The notes below the pieces were generated by a model. The model worked only from the letters and a program-made list of their open reading frames with translations, was not told the origin of the DNA and did no database searches. DNA of 64,000 nucleotides from Actinophytocola gossypii (lineage in GTDB: Bacteria; Actinomycetota; Actinomycetes; Mycobacteriales; Pseudonocardiaceae), in NCBI RefSeq assembly GCF_025165815.1, contig NZ_JAFFZE010000015.1:62001-126000 (forward strand), in the 5' to 3' direction. The position numbers were made by a program, and so were the translations under genes. Positions 24,312 to 34,917 of this stretch are shown here, in pieces (within the stretch, counting starts at the first letter, position 1; the number at the start of each line of letters is the position of its first letter).

Positions 24312-25666
24312 CCGACCGGGTACTGGTCGCCGGCGCCGGGGTGACCGGGCGGTCGGTCGTGGACGCGCTGGTCGAGCTGGGCGCGCGGGTCACCGTGACG
24401 GTGCCCGAGTCGGCCGCCGGGCAGCTCGCCGGGTTCCCGGACGGCGTGGCGACCGAGGCCGGGCTCGCCGCGCCGCCCGCCGGCACCGACCTCGTCGTCA
24501 CCAGCCCCGGCATCCCGCCGACGAACCCGCTGCTGGCCGCCGCGGCTGCCGCCGGGATCGAGGTGATCGGCGAGGTCGAGCTGGCCTGGCGGATCGCCGC
24601 CGCGAAGCCAGCGCCGCCCACCTGGCTCGCCATCACCGGCACCGACGGCAAGACCACCACCGTCGGCATGCTCGAGGCGATCCTGCGTGCCGCCGGGATC
24701 GACGCCGTGGCCTGCGGGAACGTCGGCCTGCCGGTGGTCGACGCGGTCCGCGCCGGCCACCCGGTGCTCGCCGTCGAGCTGTCCAGCTACCAGCTGCACT
24801 GGCAGTCCTCGCTGCGCGCCGGCGCCGCCGTGGTGCTCAACGTCGCCGACGACCACCTCGACTGGCACGGCGGCGTCGAGCCCTACGTCGAGGCCAAGGC
24901 GCGGATCTACACCGGCGCCCGGCTCGCCGTGCACAACGCCGACGACCCCGTGTCCACCCGCCTGGCCGCGAGCCGCCCGAACCGGGTCTCCTTCACCCTC
25001 GGCGCGCCGGCCCCCGGCCAGTACGGCGTCGCCGACGGCTGGCTCGTGCACGGCGACCTGCGGCTCCTGCCCGCCGCCGAGGTCCGCCCCGCCGGCCCGC
25101 ACAACGTCGCCAACGCGCTGGCCGCCGCCGCCCTCGCCCGCGCCGCCGGCGTGTCGCCCGAGCACGTCCGCGCCGGGCTGAACGCCTACGAGCCGCCCGA
25201 GCACCGGGTCCAGCTGGTCGCCGACATCGGCGGCGTGCGGTGGATCAACGACTCCAAGGCCACCAACACCCACGCCGCGCACGGCTCGCTGACCGCGTTC
25301 GAGCACGTGGTGTGGATCGCCGGCGGCCTGCTGCACGGCGCCCCGGTCGACGCGCTGGTCGCCGAGGTCGCGCCACGCCTGCGCGGGACCGTGCTGATCG
25401 GCGCCGACCAGGACGCCTTCGCCGCCGCGCTCGCGCGACACGCGCCGGATGTCCCGGTACATCGGGTCCGGTCGGGGGACGATGAGCCCATGATCTCCGC
25501 AGTGCGCGCGGCCGGCGCGATGGCGGGTCATGGCGACGTGGTCCTGCTCGCCCCGGCGGCCAAGTCCCACGACCAGTTCGCGAGCTACGTGCACCGCGGC
25601 ACGGCGTTCACCGAGGCCGTGCACGCCACGGCCGGTGCGGTCGCCGAGCCCGGGCGCGGCGGATGA
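24308..25666 (+). CDS. murD: UDP-MurNAc-L-alanine:D-glutamate ligase MurD
   Basis: 452 residues. It adds D-Glu to UDP-MurNAc-Ala. It has an N-terminal Rossmann domain ([13 protein letters not shown]), the ATP motif [11 protein letters not shown], and the late Mur blocks [23 protein letters not shown]. The ATG overlaps the mraY stop, and its stop overlaps ftsW, both by ATGA. Complete. Confidence 0.97.
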   Translation: MTDRVLVAGAGVTGRSVVDALVELGARVTVTVPESAAGQLAGFPDGVATEAGLAAPPAGTDLVVTSPGIPPTNPLLAAAAAAGIEVIGEVELAWRIAAAKPAPPTWLAITGTDGKTTTVGMLEAILRAAGIDAVACGNVGLPVVDAVRAGHPVLAVELSSYQLHWQSSLRAGAAVVLNVADDHLDWHGGVEPYVEAKARIYTGARLAVHNADDPVSTRLAASRPNRVSFTLGAPAPGQYGVADGWLVHGDLRLLPAAEVRPAGPHNVANALAAAALARAAGVSPEHVRAGLNAYEPPEHRVQLVADIGGVRWINDSKATNTHAAHGSLTAFEHVVWIAGGLLHGAPVDALVAEVAPRLRGTVLIGADQDAFAAALARHAPDVPVHRVRSGDDEPMISAVRAAGAMAGHGDVVLLAPAAKSHDQFASYVHRGTAFTEAVHATAGAVAEPGRGG

Positions 25667-27066
25667 CGGCACTCGAACCGGCACGAGCCGAGACGCAGGA
25701 CAAGGCGGGCAAGGAGCGCACCCCGCGCCGGCCCGCGCGTCACGGCCGGATCCACGCGGCCAGGGTCGCGCTGACCGCGTGGCTCGGCCGGCCCCTCGCG
25801 TCGTTCCACCTGGTGCTCGCGATCTGCGGCCTGCTGGTCGTGCTCGGCCTGGTGATGGTGCTCTCCGCGTCGTCGGTGATCTCCCAGCAGCAGAGCTACT
25901 CGCCCTACACGGTGTTCGGCAAGCAGGTCGTGTTCGTGCTGGTCGGGCTGGTGCTGTTCTGGATCGGGCTGCGGATGCCGCTGCGCAAGATCCGCTCCTG
26001 GAGCCCGACCGCGCTCTGGGTGAGCCTGCTGATGCTCGTCCTCGTGCTGATCCCCGGCATCGGCACCCAGGTCAACGGCACCCGCAGCTGGTTCCAGTTC
26101 GGCCCGGTCGGCTTCCAGCCGGTCGAGGTGGCCAAGGTCGCGCTCGCGCTGTGGGGAGCGCACATCCTCGTGGTCAAGCGCGGGCTGCTGCACCAGTACC
26201 GGCACCTGCTGGTGCCCGTGGTGCCGGTGGCGCTGGTGATGTTCGCGCTGATCATGCTGCAGCCCGACCTCGGCGGCACGATCACCCTCGGCGTGGTGCT
26301 GATCGCCCTGCTGTGGTTCGCCGGCGCGCAGATGCGGCTGTTCGTCGCGCTCGCGGGCGGCGCCGTGGCCGGCGCGCTGATCCTGGCCCTCAACGCCGAC
26401 TACCGGCTGCTGCGCGTGCTCGCCTTCCTCAACCCGGAGGAGGCCCCGGACAGCGCGAACTACCAGGCCGCGCAGGCCCTGTACGCGCTCGCCGACGGCG
26501 GTCTGTTCGGCAAGGGCCTCGGCCAGGGCCCGTCGAAGTACTTCTACCTGCCCAACGTGCACAACGACTTCATCTTCGCCCTGGTCGGGGAGGAGCTGGG
26601 GTTCCTCGGCTGCGCGCTGGTGCTCGGCCTGTTCGCCCTGCTCGCCGTGGTCGGCATGCGGATCGCGACCCGCAACATCGACCCGTGGATCCGGATGGTG
26701 GCGGCCACGCTCACCGTGTGGCTGGTGGCGCAGGCGGCGATCAACATCGGCTACGTGGTGGGCCTGCTGCCGGTCACCGGCATCACATTGCCGCTGATCT
26801 CGGCCGGTGGCACCTCCGTGGTGATCACGCTGCTGGTGTTCGGCATCCTCGCGAACTGTGCTCGGCACGAGCCCGAGTCGGTGGCCGCACTACGCTCTCA
26901 GGGGCCAGGCCGGTTCGGACGGCTGATGCGGCTGCCCGCGCCGGACCCGTACCAGCCCCCCGCGAAGCGCCGGCCGGCCCGCACCCCCGCTCGTCCGCGC
27001 GGCCCCGGCGGCAGCGGCTCAGCCCGCCGGCAGCACCCGCGCCGTTCCCGAGGAGGAACACGTTGA
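25663..27066 (+). CDS. ftsW: Septal peptidoglycan polymerase FtsW (SEDS family)
   Basis: 467 residues, about ten transmembrane helices. It polymerises lipid II at the septum with FtsI. SEDS blocks include [13 protein letters not shown], a large periplasmic loop ([22 protein letters not shown]), and the late [14 protein letters not shown]. The N-terminal 45 residues are a basic cytoplasmic tail and the C-terminal 70 are Arg/Pro-rich. Its end carries the AGGAGG used by murG. Confidence 0.96.
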   Translation: MTALEPARAETQDKAGKERTPRRPARHGRIHAARVALTAWLGRPLASFHLVLAICGLLVVLGLVMVLSASSVISQQQSYSPYTVFGKQVVFVLVGLVLFWIGLRMPLRKIRSWSPTALWVSLLMLVLVLIPGIGTQVNGTRSWFQFGPVGFQPVEVAKVALALWGAHILVVKRGLLHQYRHLLVPVVPVALVMFALIMLQPDLGGTITLGVVLIALLWFAGAQMRLFVALAGGAVAGALILALNADYRLLRVLAFLNPEEAPDSANYQAAQALYALADGGLFGKGLGQGPSKYFYLPNVHNDFIFALVGEELGFLGCALVLGLFALLAVVGMRIATRNIDPWIRMVAATLTVWLVAQAAINIGYVVGLLPVTGITLPLISAGGTSVVITLLVFGILANCARHEPESVAALRSQGPGRFGRLMRLPAPDPYQPPAKRRPARTPARPRGPGGSGSARRQHPRRSRGGTR

Positions 27067-28163
27067 CCGACCCCACGCGCCGTGGGCCCTGCGTCGTCGT
27101 CGCCGGCGGCGGGACCGCCGGACACATCGAACCCGCGCTCGCCCTGGCCGACGCGGTCCGCCGCCTCCGCCCGGACGCGCGGGTGGTCGCGCTCGGCACC
27201 GAGCGCGGCCTGGAGAAGACGATCATCCCGGCCCGCGGCTACCAGCTGGAGATGATCCCGCCGGTGCCGATGCCCAGGAAGCCGAACGTCGACCTGCTGA
27301 AGCTGCCGCTCAAGGTGCGCTCCGCGGTGAAGACGACCCGCGAGGTGCTGGACCGGGTCGGCGCCGACGTCGTGGTCGGCTTCGGCGGCTACGTCGCGCT
27401 GCCCGCGTACCTGGCCGCCCGTGGCCGCACCCCGATCGTGGTGCACGACTCCAACGCCCGGGTCGGCCTGGCCAACAAGGTCGGCGCCCGGTTCGCCGAC
27501 AAGGTCGCGGTCGCCGTGCCCGACTCCGGGCTGCCGAACGCGGAGGTGGTCGGCATCCCGCTGCGCGAGTCGATCATCCAGCTGGACCGGCACGCGCTGC
27601 GCGCCAGGGCCCGCCAGTTCTTCGGCCTGCACCCGCAGGCCCCGACGCTGCTGGTGTTCGGCGGCTCGCAGGGCGCGCGGTCGATCAACAACGCGGTGTC
27701 CGCGTGCGCCAGGCAGTTCGCCGACGCGCGGATCGGCGTACTGCACGCGCACGGCCCGAAGAACTCCCTGGTCGTGCAGGACGTGCCGGGTGCGCCGAGG
27801 TACATCGGCGTGCCGTACCTGGACCGGATGGACATGGCCTACGCGGCCGCCGACGCGGTGCTCTGCCGCAGCGGCGCGATGACCGTGGCCGAGGTGTCCG
27901 CGGTCGGCCTGCCCGCGATCTTCGTGCCGCTGCCGCACGGCAACGGCGAGCAGGCACTGAACGCGAAGCCCGTGGTGGACGCGGGCGGCGGGTACACGGT
28001 CCTGGACGAGGAGCTGACCCCCCAGCGGGTCGCCGAGCTGGCCATCCCGCTGCTGACCGACCAGCGCCGCCTCGCGTCGATGAGCGCCGCCGCCCAGGGC
28101 ACCGGCCACCGCGCGGCCGCCGACGTCCTGGCCCGCATGGTCCTGGACGTGGTGCGCAAGTGA
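27063..28163 (+). CDS. murG: Lipid II synthase MurG (UDP-GlcNAc transferase)
   Basis: 366 residues. It transfers GlcNAc onto lipid I to form lipid [17 protein letters not shown] (residues 14-28) is the glycine-rich first loop, [11 protein letters not shown] the second, and the donor site has [23 protein letters not shown]. The start is a TTG at 27063, unusual, but supported by a perfect AGGAGG at 27051-27056 and a TTGA overlap with the ftsW stop. Its stop overlaps murC (GTGA). Confidence 0.97.
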   Translation: MTDPTRRGPCVVVAGGGTAGHIEPALALADAVRRLRPDARVVALGTERGLEKTIIPARGYQLEMIPPVPMPRKPNVDLLKLPLKVRSAVKTTREVLDRVGADVVVGFGGYVALPAYLAARGRTPIVVHDSNARVGLANKVGARFADKVAVAVPDSGLPNAEVVGIPLRESIIQLDRHALRARARQFFGLHPQAPTLLVFGGSQGARSINNAVSACARQFADARIGVLHAHGPKNSLVVQDVPGAPRYIGVPYLDRMDMAYAAADAVLCRSGAMTVAEVSAVGLPAIFVPLPHGNGEQALNAKPVVDAGGGYTVLDEELTPQRVAELAIPLLTDQRRLASMSAAAQGTGHRAAADVLARMVLDVVRK

Positions 28164-29575
28164 GCCTTCTGGATCGCATGCACCTGGTCGGGATCGGTGG
28201 GGCCGGGATGAGTGGGATCGCACGGATCCTGCTCGACCGGGGGCTCGCGGTGTCCGGGTCGGACGCCAAGGAGTCGACCGCGCTGCTCACCCTGCGCGCG
28301 CAGGGCGCCAGGATCGCCGTCGGGCAGGCCGCGGCCAACCTCGACCTGCACGGGCCGGACGGGCCGACCGCGGTGGTCGTGTCCACGGCGATCAAGGCCG
28401 ACAACCCCGAGCTGGTGGCCGCGAAGGAGCGCCGCCTGCCCGTGCTGCACCGGTCCGCCGCGCTGGCCGAGCTGATGGCCGACCACCGGGTCGCCTGCGT
28501 GGCCGGTACCCACGGCAAGACGTCCACCACCTCGATGCTGACCGTGGCGCTGCAGCGGTGCCGGCTGGACCCGTCGTTCGCCATCGGCGGCGACCTGAAC
28601 GACTCCGGCGCCAACGCCCACCACGGCGCGGGCGGGATCTTCGTCGCCGAGGCCGACGAGAGCGACGGCTCGTTCCTGGCGTTCTCGCCGTCGGTCGCCG
28701 TGGTCACCAACGTCGAGGCCGACCACCTCGACCACCACGGCTCGGTGGCGGCCTACACGGCGGTGTTCGAGGCTTTCGTCGACCGCATCGTGCCCGGCGG
28801 CGTGCTGGTCGCCTGCGCCGACGACCCCGGCTCGGCCGCCCTCGCCGACTCCGCCGAGGCCCGCGGCGTCCGGGTGCGCCGCTACGGCCGCGCCACCGAC
28901 GCCACCGGCTCCGCCGGCGACGCCACGATCCTCGACTACCGGCCGGTGGACGGCGCCGGCGTGGTCCGGGTCCACCTCGACGGCCGCGAACTGGAGCTGC
29001 GGGTCCAGCTGCCCGGCGAGCACATGGCCGCCAACGCCGTCGCCGCGCTGGTCGCCGGCCTGGAGCTCGGCGCGCCGGCCGACGGGCTGGTCGAGGGCAT
29101 CGCCGGCTTCGGCGGCGTCCGGCGCCGGTTCGAGTTCAAGGGCCGGGCCGGCGACGTTCGGGTCTACGACGACTACGCCCACCACCCGACCGAGGTCGCC
29201 GCGCAGCTGCGCGCGGCCCGGCAGGCGGCCCAGGGCGGCCGGCTCGTGGTGGTCTTCCAGCCGCACCTGTACTCGCGCACGAAGCTGTTCGCGGCCGAGT
29301 TCGGCGCGGCGCTCTCGCTCGCCGACGAGGTGGTCGTGCTGGACGTGTACGGCGCGCGGGAGCAGCCGGAGCCGGGGGTGACCGGCCTGCTCGTGGCCGA
29401 CGCGGTGTCGCCGCCCGCGCGGGTGCACTGGCAGCCGTCGTTCGACAAGGTGCCGGAGCTGGTCGCGGACCTCGCCCGTTCGGGCGACCTGGTGCTCACC
29501 ATGGGCGCGGGCGACGTGACCATGCTCGGCCCGGAGGTGGTCGCGGAGCTGGAGCGGCGGGTGAAGCTGGCGTGA
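28160..29575 (+). CDS. murC: UDP-MurNAc:L-alanine ligase MurC
   Basis: 471 residues. It adds L-Ala to UDP-MurNAc, the first peptide step. The N-terminus has [14 protein letters not shown], the ATP site is [12 protein letters not shown], and EADESDGSF and DDYAHHPTE are Mur ligase blocks typical of MurC. The GTG at 28160 overlaps the murG stop. In many bacteria murB and ddl follow; here ftsQ follows directly (GTGA overlap). Confidence 0.97.
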   Translation: MSLLDRMHLVGIGGAGMSGIARILLDRGLAVSGSDAKESTALLTLRAQGARIAVGQAAANLDLHGPDGPTAVVVSTAIKADNPELVAAKERRLPVLHRSAALAELMADHRVACVAGTHGKTSTTSMLTVALQRCRLDPSFAIGGDLNDSGANAHHGAGGIFVAEADESDGSFLAFSPSVAVVTNVEADHLDHHGSVAAYTAVFEAFVDRIVPGGVLVACADDPGSAALADSAEARGVRVRRYGRATDATGSAGDATILDYRPVDGAGVVRVHLDGRELELRVQLPGEHMAANAVAALVAGLELGAPADGLVEGIAGFGGVRRRFEFKGRAGDVRVYDDYAHHPTEVAAQLRAARQAAQGGRLVVVFQPHLYSRTKLFAAEFGAALSLADEVVVLDVYGAREQPEPGVTGLLVADAVSPPARVHWQPSFDKVPELVADLARSGDLVLTMGAGDVTMLGPEVVAELERRVKLA

Positions 29576-30294
29576 CCACCACGGTCCGGGGCAGGCGGCG
29601 GCCGGTCGAGCGGCGGCCGCCGACCCGCCGGCGGTACCTCGCCCGGCGCTGGGTGGCGCTGCTGGTGGTGCTGGCGGTCCTCGGGCTGGGGTACGTGCTG
29701 ATGTTCACCTCGGTCGTCGGCGTGCGCGAGGTCGCGGTGTTCGGCACCAGGGACCTCTCGCACGACCAGGTGCGGGAGACCGCCTCGATCGAGCTGGGCG
29801 CGCCGATGGTGCGGCTGGACACCGAGGAGATCGCGCTGCGGGTGGCGGAGCTGCCCCGGGTGTTCGAGGTGCGGGTGTCCCGGTCCTGGCCGAGCACGGT
29901 GGAGATCACCGTGACCGAGCGGGACCCGGTCGCGGTGCGCCTGGCCGGCGACGACGTGCACCTGATCGACCGCACCGGCCTGGACTACGCCACGGTCGAG
30001 GCCAGGCCGAAGGAGCTGCCGGTGCTGCGGGTCGAGAACCCGAGCCCGGACGACGCCGCCACCCGGGCCGCGGTGACCGTGCTCCAGGACATCCCCGACC
30101 AGCTGCGCGAGCGGGTGGTCGAGGTGTCGGCCGAGACGGCCGGGAGCGTGCGGCTGACCCTGGCCGGCAAGAAGATCGTGAACTGGGGCGACGCCGAGGA
30201 CAACACCCGCAAGGCCGCCGTGCTGGCGCCGCTGCTCACCCGGCCGGGCAAGATCTACGACGTGACCACTCCCGACTTCCCCACGGTGTCCTGA
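29572..30294 (+). CDS. ftsQ: Divisome protein FtsQ
   Basis: 240 residues. A basic tail (1-27, rich in RRRP) is followed by one transmembrane helix (about 28-46) and a POTRA domain ([19 protein letters not shown]) with the beta domain behind it. FtsQ links FtsB/FtsL to other divisome parts outside the membrane. The GTG at 29572 overlaps the murC stop. A DinB-fold gene starts one base after its stop. Confidence 0.94.
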   Translation: MTTTVRGRRRPVERRPPTRRRYLARRWVALLVVLAVLGLGYVLMFTSVVGVREVAVFGTRDLSHDQVRETASIELGAPMVRLDTEEIALRVAELPRVFEVRVSRSWPSTVEITVTERDPVAVRLAGDDVHLIDRTGLDYATVEARPKELPVLRVENPSPDDAATRAAVTVLQDIPDQLRERVVEVSAETAGSVRLTLAGKKIVNWGDAEDNTRKAAVLAPLLTRPGKIYDVTTPDFPTVS

Positions 30295-30295
30295 A

Positions 30296-30796
30296 GTGGA
30301 TGACCGTCCCGAGGCCCCGTTCACCGGCGGCGAGCGCGTCCAGCTCGCCGGCTTCCTCGACTACCTGCGCGCCACGGTCGTGCTGAAGGCCACCGGCCTC
30401 ACCGACGAGCAGGCAAGGCGCCCGCTGGTCGAGTCCTCGCCGCTGACCACGGTCGCCGGGATCGTCTCCCACCTCACCTACGTGGAGAACGCCTGGTTCG
30501 CGGTGGTCCTCGACGGCAAACCGAGCCAGTGGGCCGAGCGGCTGGCCGCCGATCAGGACGCCGAGTTCCGCGCCGGCCACACCACCCCGCTGCCCGAGCT
30601 GCTCGCCGCCTACGAGGCCGAGTGCGCGCGCAGCCGCGACGTGGCGGAGCGGCTCGACCTGACCGCCACCGGCCTCCGGCACGGCGAGCCGGTCAACCTG
30701 CGCTGGGTGCTCATCCACATGATCGAGGAGACCGGCCGGCACGCCGGACACCTGGACCTGTTGCGGGAGCAGGCGGACGGCAGTACCGGGGAGTGA
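30296..30796 (+). CDS. DinB-fold (DUF664) putative thiol-dependent metalloprotein between ftsQ and ftsZ
   Basis: 166 residues. H59 (VSHLTYVENAWF) with H149 and H152 (GRHAGHLDLLRE) form the metal-binding histidine pattern of the DinB/YfiT superfamily; the RHxGHxDLLRE end is typical of DUF664. Relatives include mycothiol- or bacillithiol-dependent transferases, but the reaction here is unknown. The GTG at 30296 starts one base after the ftsQ TGA, so it is in the same transcript. It has no known division role. Confidence 0.85.
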   Translation: MDDRPEAPFTGGERVQLAGFLDYLRATVVLKATGLTDEQARRPLVESSPLTTVAGIVSHLTYVENAWFAVVLDGKPSQWAERLAADQDAEFRAGHTTPLPELLAAYEAECARSRDVAERLDLTATGLRHGEPVNLRWVLIHMIEETGRHAGHLDLLREQADGSTGE

Positions 30797-31001
30797 CGAC
30801 CCCATCGGGTGTTCGCACGCACAACCCCGTAGACACACGGCGTGGCGGCTGGAATCGGCGGGTCTCGGTGCCTACCGTCCTGTATTCGACGTCAGGGCTT
30901 GACATAACTCTAAGTCTCTTGTTGAGGTTCAGGGTTTGCGTGACTTCTGACGAGTCGGGGTCTTGTAGGGCAGCAGAGCGTGACCAAGGAAGGCGGATCC
31001 G
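30797..31001 (+). promoter_or_regulatory. ftsZ leader and promoter region
   Basis: A less GC-rich stretch of 205 bp before ftsZ. TTGACA at 30899-30904 is the only strong -35-like hexamer. It is followed by an imperfect dyad around 30911-30928 (AAGTCTC ... GAGGTT), where I cannot place a convincing -10. A GACAC (30832-30836) is compatible with a WhiA-type site but is only 5 bp long. The ribosome-binding site AAGGAAGG lies about 12 nt before the ATG. Confidence 0.5.
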
Positions 31002-32381
31002 ATGACGCCCCCGCACAACTACCTGGCGGTGATCAAGGTCGTCGGCATCGGCGGCGGTGGGGTCAACGCCGTGAACCGCATGATCGAGGTCGGCCTGAAG
31101 GGTGTCGAGTTCATCGCGGTGAACACCGACGCCCAGGCGCTCCTGATGTCCGACGCCGACGTGAAGCTCGACATCGGCCGGGAGCTCACCCGAGGGCTCG
31201 GCGCAGGCGCCAACCCGGAGGTCGGGCACAAGGCCGCCGAGGACCACCGCGAGGAGATCGAGGAGGTCCTCAAGGGGGCCGACATGGTCTTCGTCACCGC
31301 GGGGGAGGGCGGCGGCACCGGCACCGGTGGCGCGCCGGTGGTGGCCTCCATCGCCCGCAAGCTCGGCGCGCTCACCATCGGCGTGGTGACCCGCCCGTTC
31401 GCCTTCGAGGGCAAGCGGCGGGCCAAGCAGGCCGAGGAGGGCATCACCGAGCTGCGCAACGAGTGCGACACGCTCATCGTCATCCCCAACGACCGGCTGC
31501 TGCAGCTCGGCGACATCGGCGTCTCGCTGATGGACGCGTTCCGCTCGGCCGACGAGGTGCTGCTCTCCGGTGTGCAGGGCATCACCGACCTGATCACCAC
31601 GCCCGGGCTGATCAACCTGGACTTCGCCGACGTGAAGAGCGTCATGTCCGGCGCCGGCAGCGCGCTGATGGGCATCGGCTCGGCGCGCGGCGAGGGCAGA
31701 GCCGTGCAGGCCGCGCAGAAGGCGATCAACTCGCCCCTGCTCGAGGCGTCGATGGACGGCGCCCACGGTGTCCTGCTTGCCATCGCCGGCGGGTCGGACC
31801 TGGGGCTGTTCGAGATCAACGAGTCCGCGTCGCTGGTCCAGGAGTCCGCCCACCCCGAGGCGAACATCATCTTCGGAACGGTGATCGACGACTCGCTCGG
31901 CGACGAGGTCCGGGTGACCGTGATCGCCGCCGGCTTCGACAGCGGCACCCCGACGCACAAGAAGCTCGATCCGACGGTCGTCGGCTCCCGTACTCCGGTC
32001 GCGTCCGCCCAGTCCGGCCAGGTGGCCCCGCCACCCGCGCCCGGCCCGACCCCCGGCCCCGCGCCGAGCGAGCCGCGGGAGCACACGCCAGAGCCGGCGC
32101 CCCGCCCGGAGCCCCCGGCCCCCGCGCCGGAGCCGCACCAGCCGCCCGCCCCGCCAGCGGCGCCGCAGGCGGACCACCAGCCGGAGACCGCGCCCCCGCC
32201 CCGCCAGGCCGCGAGCGGCTACGGCACGACCGGGAACCCGATGGGCGGCGGCGTTCCGCCGTCGGCGAGCCCGCGCCGCACCACGCCCGGCACGCCCGGC
32301 GGTGGCCTGCCCGGCCGGGCGGTCCCGGTCACCGACGAGCCGGACGACGAGGTGGACGTTCCCCCGTTCATGCGCCGGTAG
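31002..32381 (+). CDS. ftsZ: Cell-division GTPase FtsZ
   Basis: 459 residues. It polymerises into the Z-ring. The GTP-binding loop [12 protein letters not shown], the T7 loop region with [11 protein letters not shown] and the whole globular core (1-315) are present. A proline-rich linker of about 125 residues leads to the conserved C-terminal peptide [12 protein letters not shown], the docking site for SepF and other partners. There is no ftsA in the cluster. Its TAG stop is the first half of the TAGCCT hexamer before pgeF. Confidence 0.98.
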   Translation: MTPPHNYLAVIKVVGIGGGGVNAVNRMIEVGLKGVEFIAVNTDAQALLMSDADVKLDIGRELTRGLGAGANPEVGHKAAEDHREEIEEVLKGADMVFVTAGEGGGTGTGGAPVVASIARKLGALTIGVVTRPFAFEGKRRAKQAEEGITELRNECDTLIVIPNDRLLQLGDIGVSLMDAFRSADEVLLSGVQGITDLITTPGLINLDFADVKSVMSGAGSALMGIGSARGEGRAVQAAQKAINSPLLEASMDGAHGVLLAIAGGSDLGLFEINESASLVQESAHPEANIIFGTVIDDSLGDEVRVTVIAAGFDSGTPTHKKLDPTVVGSRTPVASAQSGQVAPPPAPGPTPGPAPSEPREHTPEPAPRPEPPAPAPEPHQPPAPPAAPQADHQPETAPPPRQAASGYGTTGNPMGGGVPPSASPRRTTPGTPGGGLPGRAVPVTDEPDDEVDVPPFMRR

Positions 32382-32391
32382 CCTCCCTGTC

Positions 32392-33114
32392 GTGATCCTG
32401 CGCGTCAGGCGGGTCGTGACGACCCGCGCCGGTGGACGGTCGAAGCCGCCGTACGAGTCGTTCAACCTGGGTGCCGGAGTCGGGGACGATCCCGGCGCCG
32501 TCACCGCCAACCGCCACCGGCTCGCCGACGAGCTCGGTCTCGACCGGGACCGGCTGGTGTGGATGGAACAGGTGCACGGGCGCAACGCCGAGATCGTCGA
32601 CGGCCCGGTGCCCGACGCGGTCGAGGCGACCGACGCGCTCGTCACCACCCGGCCCGGGCTCGCGCTCGTCGCGCTGTGCGCCGACTGCGTCCCCGTGCTC
32701 CTGGCCGACCCGGAGGCCGGCGTGGTCGGCGCCGCGCACGCCGGCCGGGTCGGTGCCCGGGTCGGCGTGCTGCCCGCCGCGCTCGACGCCATGGTCGAGG
32801 CGGGCGCGGCGATGAACCGGATCGAGGTCCTCCTCGGCCCGGCCGTGTGCGGCGAGTGCTACGAGGTGCCCACGCACATGCAGGCCGACGTGGAACGTCA
32901 TCTACCGGGCAGCGCGTGCCGGACCAGGCGCGGAACCCCAGGGCTCGACCTGCGCGCCGGGCTCTGGCGCCAGCTCGCCGACGCCGGGGTCGGCCGGGTC
33001 GGCGTGGACCCGAGGTGCACCGTTGAGGACGCAACCTTGTTCAGTCACCGCAGGGACGGCACCACTGGGCGATTGGCCGCCGTCACCTGGCTCGAGCCGG
33101 ACGGTGCCGCGTGA
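32392..33114 (+). CDS. pgeF: Laccase-domain (YlmD/PgeF) purine nucleoside phosphorylase-type protein
   Basis: 240 residues. The family motif residues are present: EQVHGR, LCADCVPVL, GAAHAGRVGAR and GPAVCGECYEV, with zinc-binding His and Cys. YfiH/YlmD proteins are now known as multicopper-like purine nucleoside phosphorylases and editing factors for peptidoglycan precursors; the substrate here is not determinable. The GTG at 32392 is 7 nt after TAGCCT (32379-32384). It is coupled to yggS by a GTGA overlap. Confidence 0.92.
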   Translation: MILRVRRVVTTRAGGRSKPPYESFNLGAGVGDDPGAVTANRHRLADELGLDRDRLVWMEQVHGRNAEIVDGPVPDAVEATDALVTTRPGLALVALCADCVPVLLADPEAGVVGAAHAGRVGARVGVLPAALDAMVEAGAAMNRIEVLLGPAVCGECYEVPTHMQADVERHLPGSACRTRRGTPGLDLRAGLWRQLADAGVGRVGVDPRCTVEDATLFSHRRDGTTGRLAAVTWLEPDGAA

Positions 33115-33839
33115 ACGCCCGACGGGCGGAGCTGGCCGCCGCGCTGAAGGAGGTCCGTACCCGGATCGACGACGCCTGCCTGGCCGCCGGGCGCGCGCCC
33201 GAGGAGGTCCGGCTGGTCGCGGTCACCAAGACGTTCCCGGCGTCCGACGCCGCGCTGCTCTGCGACCTCGGCATGGTCGACCTCGCCGAGAACCGCGAGC
33301 AGGAGGCCGTCGCCAAGGCCGCCGACCTGCGGGAACTCCGGCCGGACGCGCCCGTGCGCTGGCACATGGTCGGCCGGCTCCAGCGGAACAAGGCGCGCTC
33401 GGTGGTCCGGTGGGCGGCCGAGGTCCAGTCGGTCGACTCGCCGCGGCTGGCCGAGGCGCTGGCCAGGGCGACCGGCAACGCGGTGGACGCGGGGGAGCGC
33501 TCCGGCCCGCTCGACGTGCTCCTGCAGGCCAGCATCGACGGCGACCCGGCCCGCGGCGGGTGCCCGCTCGACGAACTCGGCCGGCTCGCCGATGAGGTCA
33601 CACGAACGGGTGAATTACGGCTGAACGGGATCATGGCCGTGGCGCCGCGTGCGATGGACCCGGCGGAGGCGTTCGGGCGGCTGGCGGAAGCGGCCGCCGG
33701 CCTGCGTGAAGATCATCCGGAGGCCACCGAACTGTCCGCCGGGATGACGAACGATCTCGAGGCGGCGATCACTCACGGTTCCACCTGCGTGCGTGTCGGA
33801 ACCGCGCTGCTGGGTAGCCGCGGGCTAGCCTCCCCCTAA
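33111..33839 (+). CDS. yggS: PLP homeostasis protein YggS/PLPBP
   Basis: 242 residues, single-domain fold-III TIM barrel. The PLP-binding Lys is in LVAVTKTFP and the family blocks GENREQE-like AENREQEA, HMVGRLQRNK and LSAGMTNDLEAAI are present. It buffers pyridoxal phosphate. The GTG at 33111 overlaps the pgeF stop. A TAGCCT at 33826-33831, inside its last codons, may be the -10 of sepF. Confidence 0.95.
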   Translation: MNARRAELAAALKEVRTRIDDACLAAGRAPEEVRLVAVTKTFPASDAALLCDLGMVDLAENREQEAVAKAADLRELRPDAPVRWHMVGRLQRNKARSVVRWAAEVQSVDSPRLAEALARATGNAVDAGERSGPLDVLLQASIDGDPARGGCPLDELGRLADEVTRTGELRLNGIMAVAPRAMDPAEAFGRLAEAAAGLREDHPEATELSAGMTNDLEAAITHGSTCVRVGTALLGSRGLASP

Positions 33840-33876
33840 CACGCACGGGGAGCCGCGAGCAATCGAGGGCAGGGGT

Positions 33877-34566
33877 ATGGGCACGCTGCAGAAGCTGAAG
33901 GCCTACTTCGGAATGGTCCCTGCCGACGAGTACGACGGCTACGACCTCGATGACCTGGACGATGGTGCCATGGACTACCGAACCGGCTACCGGCGGCCCG
34001 ACTACCTCGCGGACGACGACGACTACGAACCGTATCCGGATGAGCGTCGGCGTGGTTTCGGTGGGCGGCGGGTCTACCGCGACGAACCGATCGACGAGCG
34101 GTACGACGAGCGGTTGGACGGTGAGCTGGGCGGCCGTGCCGACTACCCGCAGCGACCGGTCCGGCCCCGTCCGTCCTGGGCGAGCGAGGCCCCCGTGCAC
34201 GGTGCCCTGGCGGTCGAGCCGACCAGGGCCCCGTCTCCGCGTCCACGCAAGGAACCGGCCCCCCAGCCGGCCACGAGCGCGTACCCGATGGGCCGGATCG
34301 TGACGCTGCACCCGACGAGCTTCGCCGAGGCCAGGACCATCGGCGAGCACTACCGGGACGGTACCCCGGTGATCATCAACCTGACCGAGATGGACGACGC
34401 GGACGCCAAGCGGCTGGTCGATTTCTCGGCCGGGCTGGCGTTCGCCATGCGGGGTGCGATGGACAAGGTGACGAACAAGGTGTTCTTGATCTCACCGCCG
34501 AACGTGGACCCGACCGCGGAGGACAAGAGGAGGATTGCCGAGGGCGGGTTGCTCAACCGAAGCTGA
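33877..34566 (+). CDS. sepF: Cell-division protein SepF, FtsZ membrane tether
   Basis: 229 residues. The N-terminal amphipathic helix MGTLQKLKAYFGM binds the membrane. An acidic and Arg-rich linker (about 15-140) is followed by the SepF core (GRIVTLHPTSFAEARTIGEH ... VINLTEMDDADAKRLVDFSAGLAFA). In actinobacteria SepF replaces FtsA as the FtsZ anchor. The ATG at 33877 follows GCAGGGG. It probably has its own promoter, with TAGCCT 45 nt upstream. Confidence 0.96.
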   Translation: MGTLQKLKAYFGMVPADEYDGYDLDDLDDGAMDYRTGYRRPDYLADDDDYEPYPDERRRGFGGRRVYRDEPIDERYDERLDGELGGRADYPQRPVRPRPSWASEAPVHGALAVEPTRAPSPRPRKEPAPQPATSAYPMGRIVTLHPTSFAEARTIGEHYRDGTPVIINLTEMDDADAKRLVDFSAGLAFAMRGAMDKVTNKVFLISPPNVDPTAEDKRRIAEGGLLNRS

Positions 34567-34586
34567 GTGATGGCAGAGTTGACAAC

Positions 34587-34871
34587 GTGGATCCCGTGCG
34601 GCTTGTCTTGTATTGGGTACTGTTCGTCTTCTGGCTGTTCCTGACCGCGCGTGTCGTGGTGGAGCTCGTTCGAGCGTTCTCGAGAGAGTGGCGCCCGGCC
34701 GGCGGGGTTGCGGTAACGCTGGAGACCATCTACACAGTGACCGACCCTCCGGTCCGCTTGGTCCGTCGGTTGATACCGATGGTCCGGATCGGGGGCGTAG
34801 GGCTGGACCTATCGATTATGGTGCTGCTGTTGGTCGTGTTCATACTGATGCGACTGGCCTATCCCGGGTGA
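34587..34871 (+). CDS. yggT: YggT-family membrane protein
   Basis: 94 residues with two transmembrane helices (about 5-28 and 72-92) separated by a loop with TVTDPPVRLVRRLIPMVRIGGVGLDLS, the YggT signature. The family lies between sepF and divIVA in actinobacteria and is linked to cell shape or turgor, but its activity is unproven. The GTG at 34587 is chosen. The gene is noticeably lower in GC and uses codons such as TTG and TAT more than its neighbours. Confidence 0.9.
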   Translation: MDPVRLVLYWVLFVFWLFLTARVVVELVRAFSREWRPAGGVAVTLETIYTVTDPPVRLVRRLIPMVRIGGVGLDLSIMVLLLVVFILMRLAYPG

Positions 34872-34917
34872 CGGGGCCCCGGGGTGGACCGCAGCCATGA
34901 GTGCGTGAGGTGATCGA

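Noticed and set aside
32392-33114. Unusual loss of the WRG part of the AHAGWRG motif in pgeF
   Set aside because: AHAGR forms are, to my knowledge, common in actinobacterial members, so it is not an anomaly.
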